A stretch of 64,000 nt of DNA, from contig CAIIXF020000010.1 in NCBI GenBank assembly GCA_903813345.2, positions 33,963,425 through 34,027,424 of the forward strand, given 5' to 3'. A program made the translations under genes and the position numbers. Origin of the DNA: Owenia fusiformis (taxonomy: Eukaryota; Annelida; Polychaeta; Sabellida; Oweniidae). Position 1 is the stretch's first letter. Each line of letters opens with the position of its first letter. The notes beneath the pieces were generated by a model. The model had not been told where the DNA came from. It saw only the letters and a list, made by a program, of their open reading frames with translations, and did no database searches. This document shows, in pieces, positions 42,536 to 53,500 of the stretch.

Positions 42536-45260
42536 AGTAGTAGTAGTAGTAGTATTTTTATTTATTTATGTCTCACGCACTAAAACAGATACTGTATACA
42601 TAATATCAAGTTAAAACAATACATAAAAATTAAACAGTGCCTGGCCGATGCCGACCTATGAGAGACGGTGGAGTGTTACATTATGCTACGCCGTTTGGCT
42701 TGCATTTTTATAATTGTTTTACCAAGTGTTCGTTGAACAGTCTTTTCATTCATTATCAAACAGTATTTCACTAAACTTGTTTGCATATCAAAGTCATTAT
42801 AATTTATCATTTTGGAAAACAGACTAGATCGTTCATTTATATATAATTTGCACTCAACTAAAAAGTGAATTTCGGTCTCTACTGACTGACCACATGGACA
42901 CAACCTCTGGTGTAGGGGAGTTGCGGTGTACCTCCCAGTTTCAATGTTTAAGGGAAGTGTGCCGTGACGGAGTTGAGCAATAGCGCGTCTCTCATATCTG
43001 CTCATTGATTGCGTAACGTAATGTTCTGGCTCAGTGCAATGTACTTTGTGTAGGCGATACGTTCTGAGTTTGTTTCCGTTTGGGCACCCGTTATCATTAT
43101 GAATCATCCTATGCCACTCGATATGATCATGTGATGCTAGAGTTTCCTTGATTTGGTTAATTTTAGCTCTGGTGTTGGGGATAAATTGCATGTCTGTGAT
43201 GTCCCCCGCTCCTGCGTGTATCAACGTTGCCTTCGTGTGAAATTCCCATTTTTGCGGTTTCCGGCCATTGTTAAATACGTTGAATGTTTATGCACTTGCT
43301 TGGGAAGTCTATCATCGGCCATGTTTGTCAGTCGACACCACAAGCGACTTACTGCTGTTTGTTGATGTACATATGGAGGAATACTGGCAGTATCACCCAT
43401 TGTCGCTGCTCGAGATGCCCGATTACTGACACCGAGGAAAATTCTATTGGCCCGTAGTTGGACATTGTTAATTTCCGTATATTCGGTATTCCCCCAGATT
43501 CCGGCTCCGTAAAGCATGATGGGTGCGACCATAGAGTCAAACAGTTTAGTGAAAACACGAGATGACATGCCTCCTTTTAATGTAAACTTTGATATGAGAA
43601 CACCAAGCGCACGATTTGCCGCCTGGGCCAATGTTTTTACAGTTACTTTCATATCGAGATGTTCAGTGAATATCAGTCCGAGGTATCGGTAAGACTCCGT
43701 GTAGTCGAGTTGCATTTCACCACATGTAAATAAAATGTTACTTCTTCTAACGTTTGTCGGCCTAAAATGAATCACTTTGGTTTTATTTTTATTAAGCGTT
43801 ATTCTCCACTGGGAGCACCAGACGTTTAAGGTATTGAGTAGTAATTGCAATTTAGTGGGTGTAGGGGCAATTAGCGCAATGTCATCTGCGTACAACAAAA
43901 TTGCAATATTTCTGCTTCCAACTTGGAGGCCCGCGTTCAGTGCGTTAATTTCTGCAACCATATCATTAACATATATAGAGAAGAGGGACGGCGACAACAG
44001 ACATCCCTCCTTCAAACCATTATTAACGTTGAACCATCCAGTAAGTTTTCCATTTAGACGTACACAACAACTCACATTTGTATACAGGGACTGAACTGCC
44101 CCTAGCATTTTTCCATTTATTCCCATGTTTAACATTTTAAACCAAAGCAACTCTCTGTCGACGGAACTGAAAGCACGTTTTGCGTCAACGAATGTGACGT
44201 ACGTCGACGCCTTAGACGACTTCCTATTGTTAATAATTGAATACAATGTATAAAGATGATCCTCACAACTTCTGTCAGACCTGAAACCGTTTTGTTCATT
44301 TGCTAATTTACCATGTACATTAAGCCATTTATTCAATCTAACATTTAGGATTCCACAATATATCTTGCTGGGGATACTTAAGAGGGTAATACCTCGATTA
44401 TTGAGAGGGATGCGCTTATCACCTGATTTGGGGATCGGGACGATAACACCTTTATTCCACTCTGTTGGGACCGTGTCAGAATCAAAGCAATACAAGCATA
44501 TCTTATGCAAGAGTGAGATACAGTGGTCATTTCGTAATACTTCCACTGGAATATTATCAACTCCCATGGCTTTTCGTAGTTTTGCTCGAAAAACACTATC
44601 CCGCACTTCGCCAAGTGTTATCCCTTCGTTCAAATCCGGGTCAGTGCGCTCGTCACACGGGTTAGTTGTCGGCGTTTGTGATCGAATCTTATCCCGATGT
44701 TGATCATCAAACTTTGAATTAGGATCCGGATTGTTAATACTGGCAAAATCATTTTTCCAAATGTTTAGTGCATCAGATTCGTTTGTTATCAAAGAACCGT
44801 GTTTGTCGATTGTATCAAAATTGAAAGATTTACGTTCATTTGCTATCCCTATCGTTCCGATCTCTTTCCAAAACGAATGTTGATCTGTACTGTCACATAA
44901 ATCAAGAAGTGCTTTTTGTTCATCCAGCTGATATTTCCTTTTCAGACGTCGATGTGTTTTATCATATATTTTTCTTGTTTTATAAAACTGCTCACGTAAT
45001 CTGCGTTTTTCTGCTCCATTTTGTTTACATTTTACATATAATTTTTCACAATGATTTGAAGCATTAAGTTTTTGTTGCAATTCGTCACACCAATATGGTT
45101 TATATTTCATTTTCTTGCCCGTTGAACTTGCATCCCTTATTTTGATTTTATCGAGTTTTTTATCCATTTCACTAGTGATAAAAGTATTTAGCTCAGAGTA
45201 GGCTAGGTCCAAGTTCTGCTCATTTGTAAGAATACGTTCAATGCGGTCAATACGTGTAAA
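42536..45260 (-). mobile_element. 5'-truncated non-LTR retrotransposon (LINE)
   Basis: Minus-strand element whose 3' end is a (CTA)n tail (42536-42554), preceded by AATAAATAAAAATA. Its 5' end stops around 45260 without the endonuclease region, as expected from incomplete reverse transcription. The reverse-transcriptase coding region is largely intact. It sits between two copies of repeat family R (41340-42535 and 45262-46620). The clade (I, CR1, RTE-like) cannot be fixed without a tree. Confidence 0.88.
42676..45212 (-). pseudogene. LINE ORF2: reverse transcriptase with C-terminal zinc-binding region, frameshifted
   Basis: It would copy the element's RNA at a nicked target. The first frame (45212-43221, 663 codons) has a linker region, then reverse transcriptase from about residue 250 to 520: NNRGITLLSIPSK, NGFRSDRSCEDHL, FVDAKRAFSS (catalytic Asp about 343), GLKEGCLLSPSLF and YADDIALIAP (about 441-450, the YxDD box). 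The downstream frame to 42676 continues with a Cys/His cluster (LCPCG...IHFLVEC), normally the C-terminal part of the same protein. The two lie in different frames with one apparent indel near 43265-43285, so it is inactive. The N-terminal endonuclease is absent. Confidence 0.88.
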
Positions 45261-45261
45261 G

Positions 45262-46620
45262 AAATAGAATGTAAATCAATCATTGTTTTCAGCTTTGACC
45301 TACTTTTATGGTGAATGTCAAAGGACAAGATACCAATTTGGAATCATCTTGAGCATTTCGACCTTATTTCAAGAAAATAATTTCGAAAACAGCTATGGTA
45401 GTCATACCATAACAGGTATATCAGTCTGTCAATCTACATTCCCCATGCATCGTCTGATTCTTTAGTTTCCATTCGATGAAAATTGCATATACACCAGAGC
45501 TATCATCATGACAACTGATAGAATCAAGACTTTGGAAAAGACCTGAAAAGTGGGGATGGCATATTCACCTGAATACAACAGCTAACATAGGGATAGCCAG
45601 GTGGTGTGTGGGGCACCCCCCCCCCCCCCATTTAGCAATAAAAAATTAAACCATTACAGCAGGAGATCCAAGACGTCATTTCCATTGTTCTTTCGGCAGA
45701 AGAGCTTTAAAAATGCTTTTGACTTGAAGCTTCTAGCTCAATTTTGAAGGAATTTTTGTAAAATTCAAGTCAAATTAAACTTTTTTAAGGTTCCTTATGC
45801 CGATATCGCACCCCCTCCCCCCTGATTGAAAGCTGGTTGCGCCCCTGATTAATAATTGCCATTATGACATCATAATATAACACAATCCAAATTAGATAAT
45901 TTTCTATCGTTATTAGGTTATTTTCTGCCAGCCATCAAATTTTAAAAGGAATACATGTCAGTCAACTAGTCAAAATGTTTTCACAGCAGATAGTTTTGCA
46001 ACATACTGTTACCATAGCAACAGCTTGAATTGGATATTTTCATTACATTTTTTCAATTTTTATGACCATACATGTATGAATGAAATAAACTAATAAACTC
46101 ATCGAAAAGAAATGAACTTATTAACTACTTAGGAGTATTACTGACCATTTTAAAGACAATAATTTCCCAGATTTATACATCATGATTAAAATAAAATATG
46201 GAAGAACAAACGGTTATGGCGTCATAATTAATATGCATATCACCTTATTTGCATATTTTATAAACCATTTGATTGCTCTTTCCATGACCTTTCATTTGGT
46301 ACAAATGTCACCTAAATCTGAGCAATATTGACGAAGATAGGGACCAAACACTGAAAAGAGCCTCTAAAAGTGGGTGTGAGATATTTACTTTGCTACCATA
46401 GCAACGCCATATCGAATCCAGAATTGCCAACTTAATATTTCCTGATTGCATTATCCATTATCTTCCATTTGGTGTGAATTTCATCTAAATCTGAGCAATA
46501 ATGACAGAGATAGGGGCCATACACTGAAAAGAGCCCCTAAAAGTGGGCGTGGCATATTTACTTGGTTACCATAGCAACGCCGTCGTGGATTCAGAATTGC
46601 CAACATCATTTTTCTTGATC
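45262..46620 (+). mobile_element. 1.36-kb repeat (family R), longest copy
   Basis: It begins 'AAAGAAATAGAATG...TTTTCAGCTTTGACC', which matches the reverse complement of 41130-41060, and ends 'TTCAGAATTGCCAACATC'. X-box-like GTTACCATAGCAAC occurs at 46008-46021 and 46565-46578, with GCTACCATAGCAAC at 46392-46405. A run of C (45606-45629) sits where the other copies have a short G/C tract. Confidence 0.75.
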
Positions 46621-46624
46621 AGTA

Positions 46625-46830
46625 TCATTTCTAGTTCATGAAAACATATGTCGCTTAGCTCGCCTCTAAAAAGGACACGGAACCTCTTATTTGGACTTTT
46701 GCTCCCACACTATGTTATGTATGGTCGGTTTTGGATACATGTTTCATATACAACAAATAAAATCAACATTAGTTTAAAAAGTTAAAATCTTTCAATTTAT
46801 CAGTTGAGGGAATAATCAATGTCTCATTGA
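46625..46830. other. no gene recognised
   Basis: Short stretch between repeats; no supportable feature. Confidence 0.3.
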
Positions 46831-46837
46831 TAAAAAT

Positions 46838-47060
46838 CACTTGTCATAGGATAAATTAGTTATTTCCCTCGGGAAATATGATATCTTACCTCGTGCCCTC
46901 CGGGCCCTCGGTAAGATATCAATATTTCCCTCGGGATATACCCCATATCCAAAACCTCCCATAACACAACCCTCATATATTGCTCGCACTGAACGATATC
47001 TAATTTCCCGGGGAAAATTTGCCGGTCTAGAATATATTCTAGACCGGTCCATATGGACCA
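46838..47060. repeat. palindrome cluster including a 26-bp perfect palindrome
   Basis: CCGGTCTAGA and its complement form a perfect 26-bp palindrome around 47022-47047. GATATCTTACCTCG faces CGGTAAGATATC around CCCTCCGGG (46890-46920). TTTCCCTCGGGAAA is at 46863-46876. The style matches the 38-39.3 kb cluster. Confidence 0.6.
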
Positions 47061-47261
47061 CCAATATGACGTCACACATTTCTCAGGTCGATATAGTAAA
47101 ATGAATGCCTTCTAAACTAGCACTAAAACCCCTAGAGCTGGCCCGGCAAGGTAGTAATAATGCACGTTATGTAAAAATAAGAAATATGGAATGGTTGTGT
47201 TTTTCCCACCCTGTATATATACAAAATATTTTTCAGTGGAACAATGAAAGTCTATATTTGC

Positions 47262-47547
47262 AAGATGAAAAGCTTTTTATTAGAGAAATGTTATTGAATT
47301 GAATACATAGTAAAAAAAAACAATGCTAACAATTTCGTATACTTGACATTGTTAAATTTCAGAAATAAATTGAAGTATTATATAATAGCCACTGATCGTC
47401 TAAGTCTATGAGTCCACGATGTTTCATTCGAGAACAGGACAGAGGCTTGGATTGTCATTTCATGTGTCGTCACTTTTGATACATGTTGGGCAGCATTCGC
47501 ATCCAGATGAGTCATTTACGGGTCAATGCGTTTACAATTATTCACAG
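47262..47547 (-). other. gene C 3' UTR with AATAAA
   Basis: After the TAA at 47550-47548, the minus strand reaches AATAAA at 47281-47276, then AAGCTTTTCATCTTGCAA, the same tail as gene B. The region also shares the GACAATCCAAGCCTC-type phrase with gene B's 3' UTR (GACAACCCAAGCCTTC). Confidence 0.65.
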
Positions 47548-47552
47548 TTAAT
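47548..47552 (-). CDS. gene C terminal exon (one residue plus stop)
   Basis: Acceptor TTATTTATTTCAG followed by ATTAA. In phase 1 it gives Asp then TAA, exactly parallel to gene B's terminal exon (Gly then TAA at 24595-24599). A homologous 3' UTR supports the call. Confidence 0.6.
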
Positions 47553-50500
47553 CTGAAATAAATAAATTGATATTTTAGTTGACGAAATTTTCAATATTGC
47601 ACTCCTGAAATAAATAAAATGTACATTTTGGTTTTAAAATATTATTACTGTCTATGAAAAGGAAATAACGAATGCAGTATAAAGGCGTTAAAACAAATTG
47701 GAATGTGTACTTTCGAAAAAAGACAAAGTTGAGCTAATAACATGCTGTGACTAATGTTGACAAATAGTGATCATAGTAAATTATGTTCCATTTCCTTACC
47801 AGATCCTCCGATGTCATTGCATGAGTTGCAGGTTTTCCTACACTGTTCTCTCTGTATAACACAAAGCGCTGTGACTAATGTTCGCAAATAGTGATCATAC
47901 AAGGGTTGTTCAAAATGTTTTGCAAAAATATCTTATTCCCTTACACTGTCAAAGTTCCATGTATATACACCTACTACATTGTTCGGTTGCTATAGTAACC
48001 AGGGTGATGACGCTATGGTCCATATCATTTTGTAAAATATAACTTGTAACACATAAAGATCAATGTTACTTAACATGCTAAATTAACTTACATAAACTGT
48101 CAACTTAAATCTACACAATTTCTAGTATTGTTCTCATTGCAAATGTGCATCTTATCTCAATATTTCCCATCTTATTTTCTTTGGTTATGTCAGAGAATGA
48201 CCATAAACATACTCCTCAAACATCTTGAACAAATCACCTGATTTTATGACGTTATCAAAGTGCTTATGAATTCAGGAAATATTAGAGAATATGGCTCGAA
48301 ATAATAACGTTGGAGCAGAAAACATTGATAGAATACATGATAAAAAATGGGAAAACAGCATTACACAAGTTATATTCATTTATGCATTGAGATACATTGT
48401 ATATGATGACTCCAATAGGCATTGCTAAGTATTCTAAGATGGAATTAGAGAAGGGAAATGTAGGATGGTTCAGACATTTACTTATGAACTGGACAGAATG
48501 CTACAAGTGTAATGTATCACTGAAAAGGAAGACTACATGTTAAGTTCTGCATATTTAGATTAAGTATAAGTCATTCATAACCTGATTAACAGCTGAAAGA
48601 ACAAAGATTGACGGAATCATTTCAGCAACTCAAGGCATTCAAAAAATCAATTCAATTGAATGACGTCATATGGACCATGGGCCCATTGGTTCATATTTTT
48701 AAGTCAATGTATCTCAGGAAGTATATTGCTTATGGTTCTAAAATTTAATATAAGCTTGTAAGAAGGGTAATACTATATCTGTATCAAATTTCACAAAAAA
48801 TAATAAAATCTCTTCTATTGAGAAGCTTTCGTGCAAGACCTTTCGAACGACCCTTGTAGTAAATTACATTATATTTCCTTACCAGTTCCTCCGATGACAT
48901 CACATGCGTTGCAGGTATTCATGCATTTGTATCTCTCCATTGAATTAGCGCAATTCAGCAATCCACGTTGCTTGTAGAGTCCACACTTAGAATCCCTGTC
49001 CCTGCAGGCTGTAGCAATACCTGTTGATAATAGATGTCGCTGCATGACTCATGATTAAACACTACTTTTTCATTAAACTGATTTTCATCAAAGAACTTTT
49101 TCTGAACCACAAACATATATGAATTGTCTGAAGAAATTGATAACGATAAAACTGGTGCAATAAGACTTGATATATTGAAAATAGGATTATACAATGTAGG
49201 GAATGTTTAATGGAACATTTTTCAAGGCAAATGAATAAAGATATTCATATTCAGTGCTTTTATCAAAATGGTAAATTATAATAACAATGATTAATATTGT
49301 CAATCTGCTTCTGTGATATGAAAGGGGAATCAAGTTGTATTTTCGTTGTTTATCATTTTACTTGAAAAATTTAGGAGTTCCGAGGTTTAAACGTCGGCAG
49401 GAACGAATGTTAACAGTACGGTTATATATCTCACTGCCAAGATCACTGGTACTTCACTCTTCAAACTAATAATTCCTTTTCGGTAACAAAATGTTACTTA
49501 TTTCACGTGTTGTAGGTACAATGTCCCCGACATTTTAATCACAAATGTGTGTCAGTACCGAATGTTTAAGAGTATATACACGAACAGCAATATTGCGAAC
49601 AAATAGTTCAGAAGACGACAGAATCATTGATATAATACGTCACCACTATTGAGTAAACGGAACCAGATTTAATGCATATCTGAACTGTTTTTGAAGATTT
49701 TCATTTAGTCATCCTATAATTATGCTGTTTACAATAATAATAATAATAACAATGAATAGAATAAGTCAATATAAAACAAGATTCGCTGTCGCTTTAATTG
49801 TCAACGACTTATTTTCAATATGACGGCCTTTCAAGATGGCGAAACCTTACAATAAATCTAAGCAAGGTAAACAGTAAGCTTCCGTGATGTAATGGATTTG
49901 GAATCAAGTGGCTGTTTCGTATTTTTATTATTCTACTTGATTAGTCTACGTGTTGTGTGTCTTTAACTTCGCCAAAAAGAATTACATAATAATAAAATGA
50001 ATTAAAGATTACATTGTTTGGAAACCCGTCAAAGTGAAAGTAAAAGCAAAGTAAGCATGTAAGTAAAAGTAAAATTGTGAGAATATTACGTTACTTTATG
50101 ATTTACTTACCAGCATCCCCTGGGCAAAGTTTGCAGAACTTCTTGCAAATTAATTGCACGTGGGATTTGCCACAGTCCAGCCCGTCTTCGTTATTTTGTC
50201 TAAGACAGTCTGGCATTATGTCCCTACAGTCTGCAGCAAAATATAAAATAATAGATGCCACTCGTTAAACATACATGAACACAGTATAAGCATAACTGAT
50301 AATCGCACATTTTTACTGCATGATACTTCATTTGAATATTTCACAAACTCAACAACATTCATGAATTAATTAACATTTAATAAAACCAATGAATTATATT
50401 ATTTGTGAAAACAGGGCACACAAAGTAGGGACTGTTAAATAGAAGTTATAAAGTAAAAGCAGTTTTATCACGGAACGTCAATGTAACAAAATGGATGAAC

Positions 50501-53500
50501 TTCCTGGAAACGTTTTTTTTGTTTTCTCGATTTGAGCCTACTTATAAGTTGCAGATTATAATTTGGCACAAAGCTAGAAAATATAGCCTAGCTTTAAGGT
50601 CTCATTGAAGTTAACAGGAAATGACAAAACAAAAAATGACAAAGCCATGCTGGATTTTGAAAATTTTTTGAACCAAGATAACAGAATTCTGTTTGGCCCT
50701 CCAGTCAGTTTAACTAGTTCCACATATCATTTACATGACCGGGAACACAATTGAAATGGTCAGAATGACCATAAACATGCTAGAATAACCTTTTCAGCCA
50801 TCTGAAAATGTGACTAAAAAATAGCTAAGAGTCAGTGCTCAGGAAAGGTCACTGAACAGAATCTTTTGACTTTTTCAGAAAATGTGCCTAATATATTGCT
50901 CTAAATGATACAATTTAAAAAAATTTGATATCATTCTTAGAAAAAGAAAAAATTGAAAAAAACTGAATTGAAAATCGATCTATTTTCCTTTTTACTACAG
51001 CCATTATTGTTTCAGACAATTTTTTTAAATTTCAAAGATTGTGTCATTTAGAGCAATATATTGGACACATTTTCTGAAAAAATCAAAAGATTCTGTTGAT
51101 TGACCTTTCCTGAGCACCTACTTTTAGCTATTTTTCAGTCACATTTTCAGAGGGCTAAAAAGGTTATTTTATCATGTTTATGGTCATTCTGACCATTTCA
51201 ATTGTGTTCCCAGTCATGTAAATGATATATGGAACTAGTTAAACTGACTGGAGGTCCAAACAGAACTCTGTTATCTTGGTTCAAAAAATTTTCAAAATCC
51301 AGCATGGCTTTGTCATTTTTTGTTTTGTCATTTCCTGTTAACTTCCATGAGACCTTAATAAGTTTCCTCGATTTGGAATATTTTTGGGTAAATGAATTTG
51401 CAATTCATATATTTAGTCTCTCGCTTTTGTTACATTGTTGAAAGTCCGTTTTACTACCCATGTATGTTACTTTGACGACTTACGTCAATGTAACAAAGGC
51501 GATGGTCTTAATGCATCAATTACAGCTTTATTCAAAAATCAAATTCCAAACCAAGAGCGTTTCTTAAAGCTAGACTATATTGTCCTACTTTTTGTCAAAT
51601 GATAATCCGCAACTTGACTTATAAGAAGGTTTAAATCGAGAAAACAAAAAAATACTAGTATCCAGGAAGTTCATCCATTTTGTTACATTGACGTTCCATC
51701 AAAGTAACGAGTTGTGGAACGGTGTTTATAGTCTGCAGATATTAATTAATTTTGGGGAAGTACAGCGGTCCCCGTTGAGCAAATGTGACTGATGAGGCTT
51801 TATCTAGTTATTTTTCAGATACCTTCTGATTCTTGTCGTTTTTCTGCATCTGCAATGATCTGTGAACCAGTCTCTGCTGAAACAATTGTTTTTTCTGATA
51901 AACTAATTCGTATTTGTTTCTAAAAAATAATTTAAAGATTTGGTTTTATTAGCTCACCACAAAATGTATGATTTTCTTTTGAAATTATCAATTAAATTGT
52001 TCTAACAATAACACAGGCCGATTCTTCATTCCTCATACAAATTAAGTCAAATCTGAACTGGTAAGACACAATGGTGTGATTTAGGTGGACACATCGAATT
52101 TTACTAACTTACCAGTCCCACCGTTGTCATCGCATAAATTGCAAGATTTCCTGCAATCTACTCCATGGCCGGATAAAGTACAATTTAGCGAGCCATCAGC
52201 CGTGTAGTATTTGCAAAGGTTACTTATATCCCTGCAGCCTGTAGAAATATAAGGTTTAATAATATATGTCGCTTGATAGACAAACATGTGAGATGCATTA
52301 ATGATGATTGGACATTAATGATGATTGGACATTAATGATGATTGGACATTAATGATGATTGGACATTATTGATGATTGGACATTATTGATGATTGGACAT
52401 CACTACTTCGTAGGACAGATTCTTTACAAAAATGTGAAGTGTCTGAAAATTTTGGTAACAATAAAACTAGTGCAATAGTATTGATCTATGGAAAAGTAGG
52501 AAAATACAATACAGTGCATTGAATGTTTCAAGGCAAAGATATGTGCATTGAATGTTTCAAGGCAAAGATATAAATGTATTCTGTGATACATTCCAGCGCT
52601 TCTATTAAGTTGTAAATTGTAACAATGACTAAAATAATATGAAAGGCTTTTGAACAACATATTCACTTTCAATGTGGCTTCAAGTGGCCGCTTCGTTTTT
52701 TATCATTCTACTTTGTAAGTTTATGTGTTGTCGTGATTAAATGTCGGCGATTAATCAGAAGAGGACTGACAGGTTTTTCGACCACGCTTGGACCATATAT
52801 TTTCACATCCTCCGATCACAGGGCTTCAAAATCCAGAATATCTTCTTTCTTTTTACCCCCTGCTATAACCAAATTGGACGCGCCCGATTAAACTGAATCA
52901 CGTGATCTTATTATGCGCCGATGACGTATACATGATTTCTGTCGCAGTGTTGCGACAGCCAATCAAATTGCGAGTTCTTAATCGGGGAAATGTTAACTGC
53001 TTATAGCAGGGGGAAGAAGGAGGTACGGATTCTGGACACCTGCTTAGGAGGATGATATTTTCAGTATATATACAAAGTCTTCCGGGATCATTTACATGTA
53101 TAAAATTGTCATAATAACTTACCAGTCTCGGGTTTGCATAAATTGCATGTCTTCTTGCAAGATCTTTTATCAAAAGAACTTTCACATGTCATGTAATCGT
53201 ATTTTTTGCCTTCTTCACAATATGAAGGCAATGTATCCTTGCAACCTGTGGTAATAGATGAAATTATAGATTAGTAATTTGCTTTCTCTCTATTTTATCA
53301 ATTCCCAGACCTGCCACATCCCTCATGAAAGTGGTAAATCTCTGGACCCAGATCTTGGGGCGGAGGTACAGTATCCTGATTCAAGTAAATCGAAAAGTGT
53401 TACTTCATAACATTGAATTGTTTCAGTACAGTAAAACACATTATTGCCTACTGCATTGAATCTCAGTCAATAGAAGAGTTACTTCTAGAACTACATCCGG

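Larger units (their letters stand above)
47741..48920 (-). repeat. direct duplication of intron/exon end, split by a mariner element
   Basis: The phrase from 'GCTGTGACTAATGTTGACAAATAG' (47741) into the donor side of a ShKT exon recurs from 47868 ('GCTGTGACTAATGTTCGCAAATAG'). There it is interrupted by the 47900-48856 element and resumes at 48859 ('GTAAATTACATTATATTTCC'). Confidence 0.7.

Noticed and set aside
43777-45067. Several plus-strand frames of 75-112 codons
   Set aside because: Antisense to the LINE reverse transcriptase, which accounts for the open reading.
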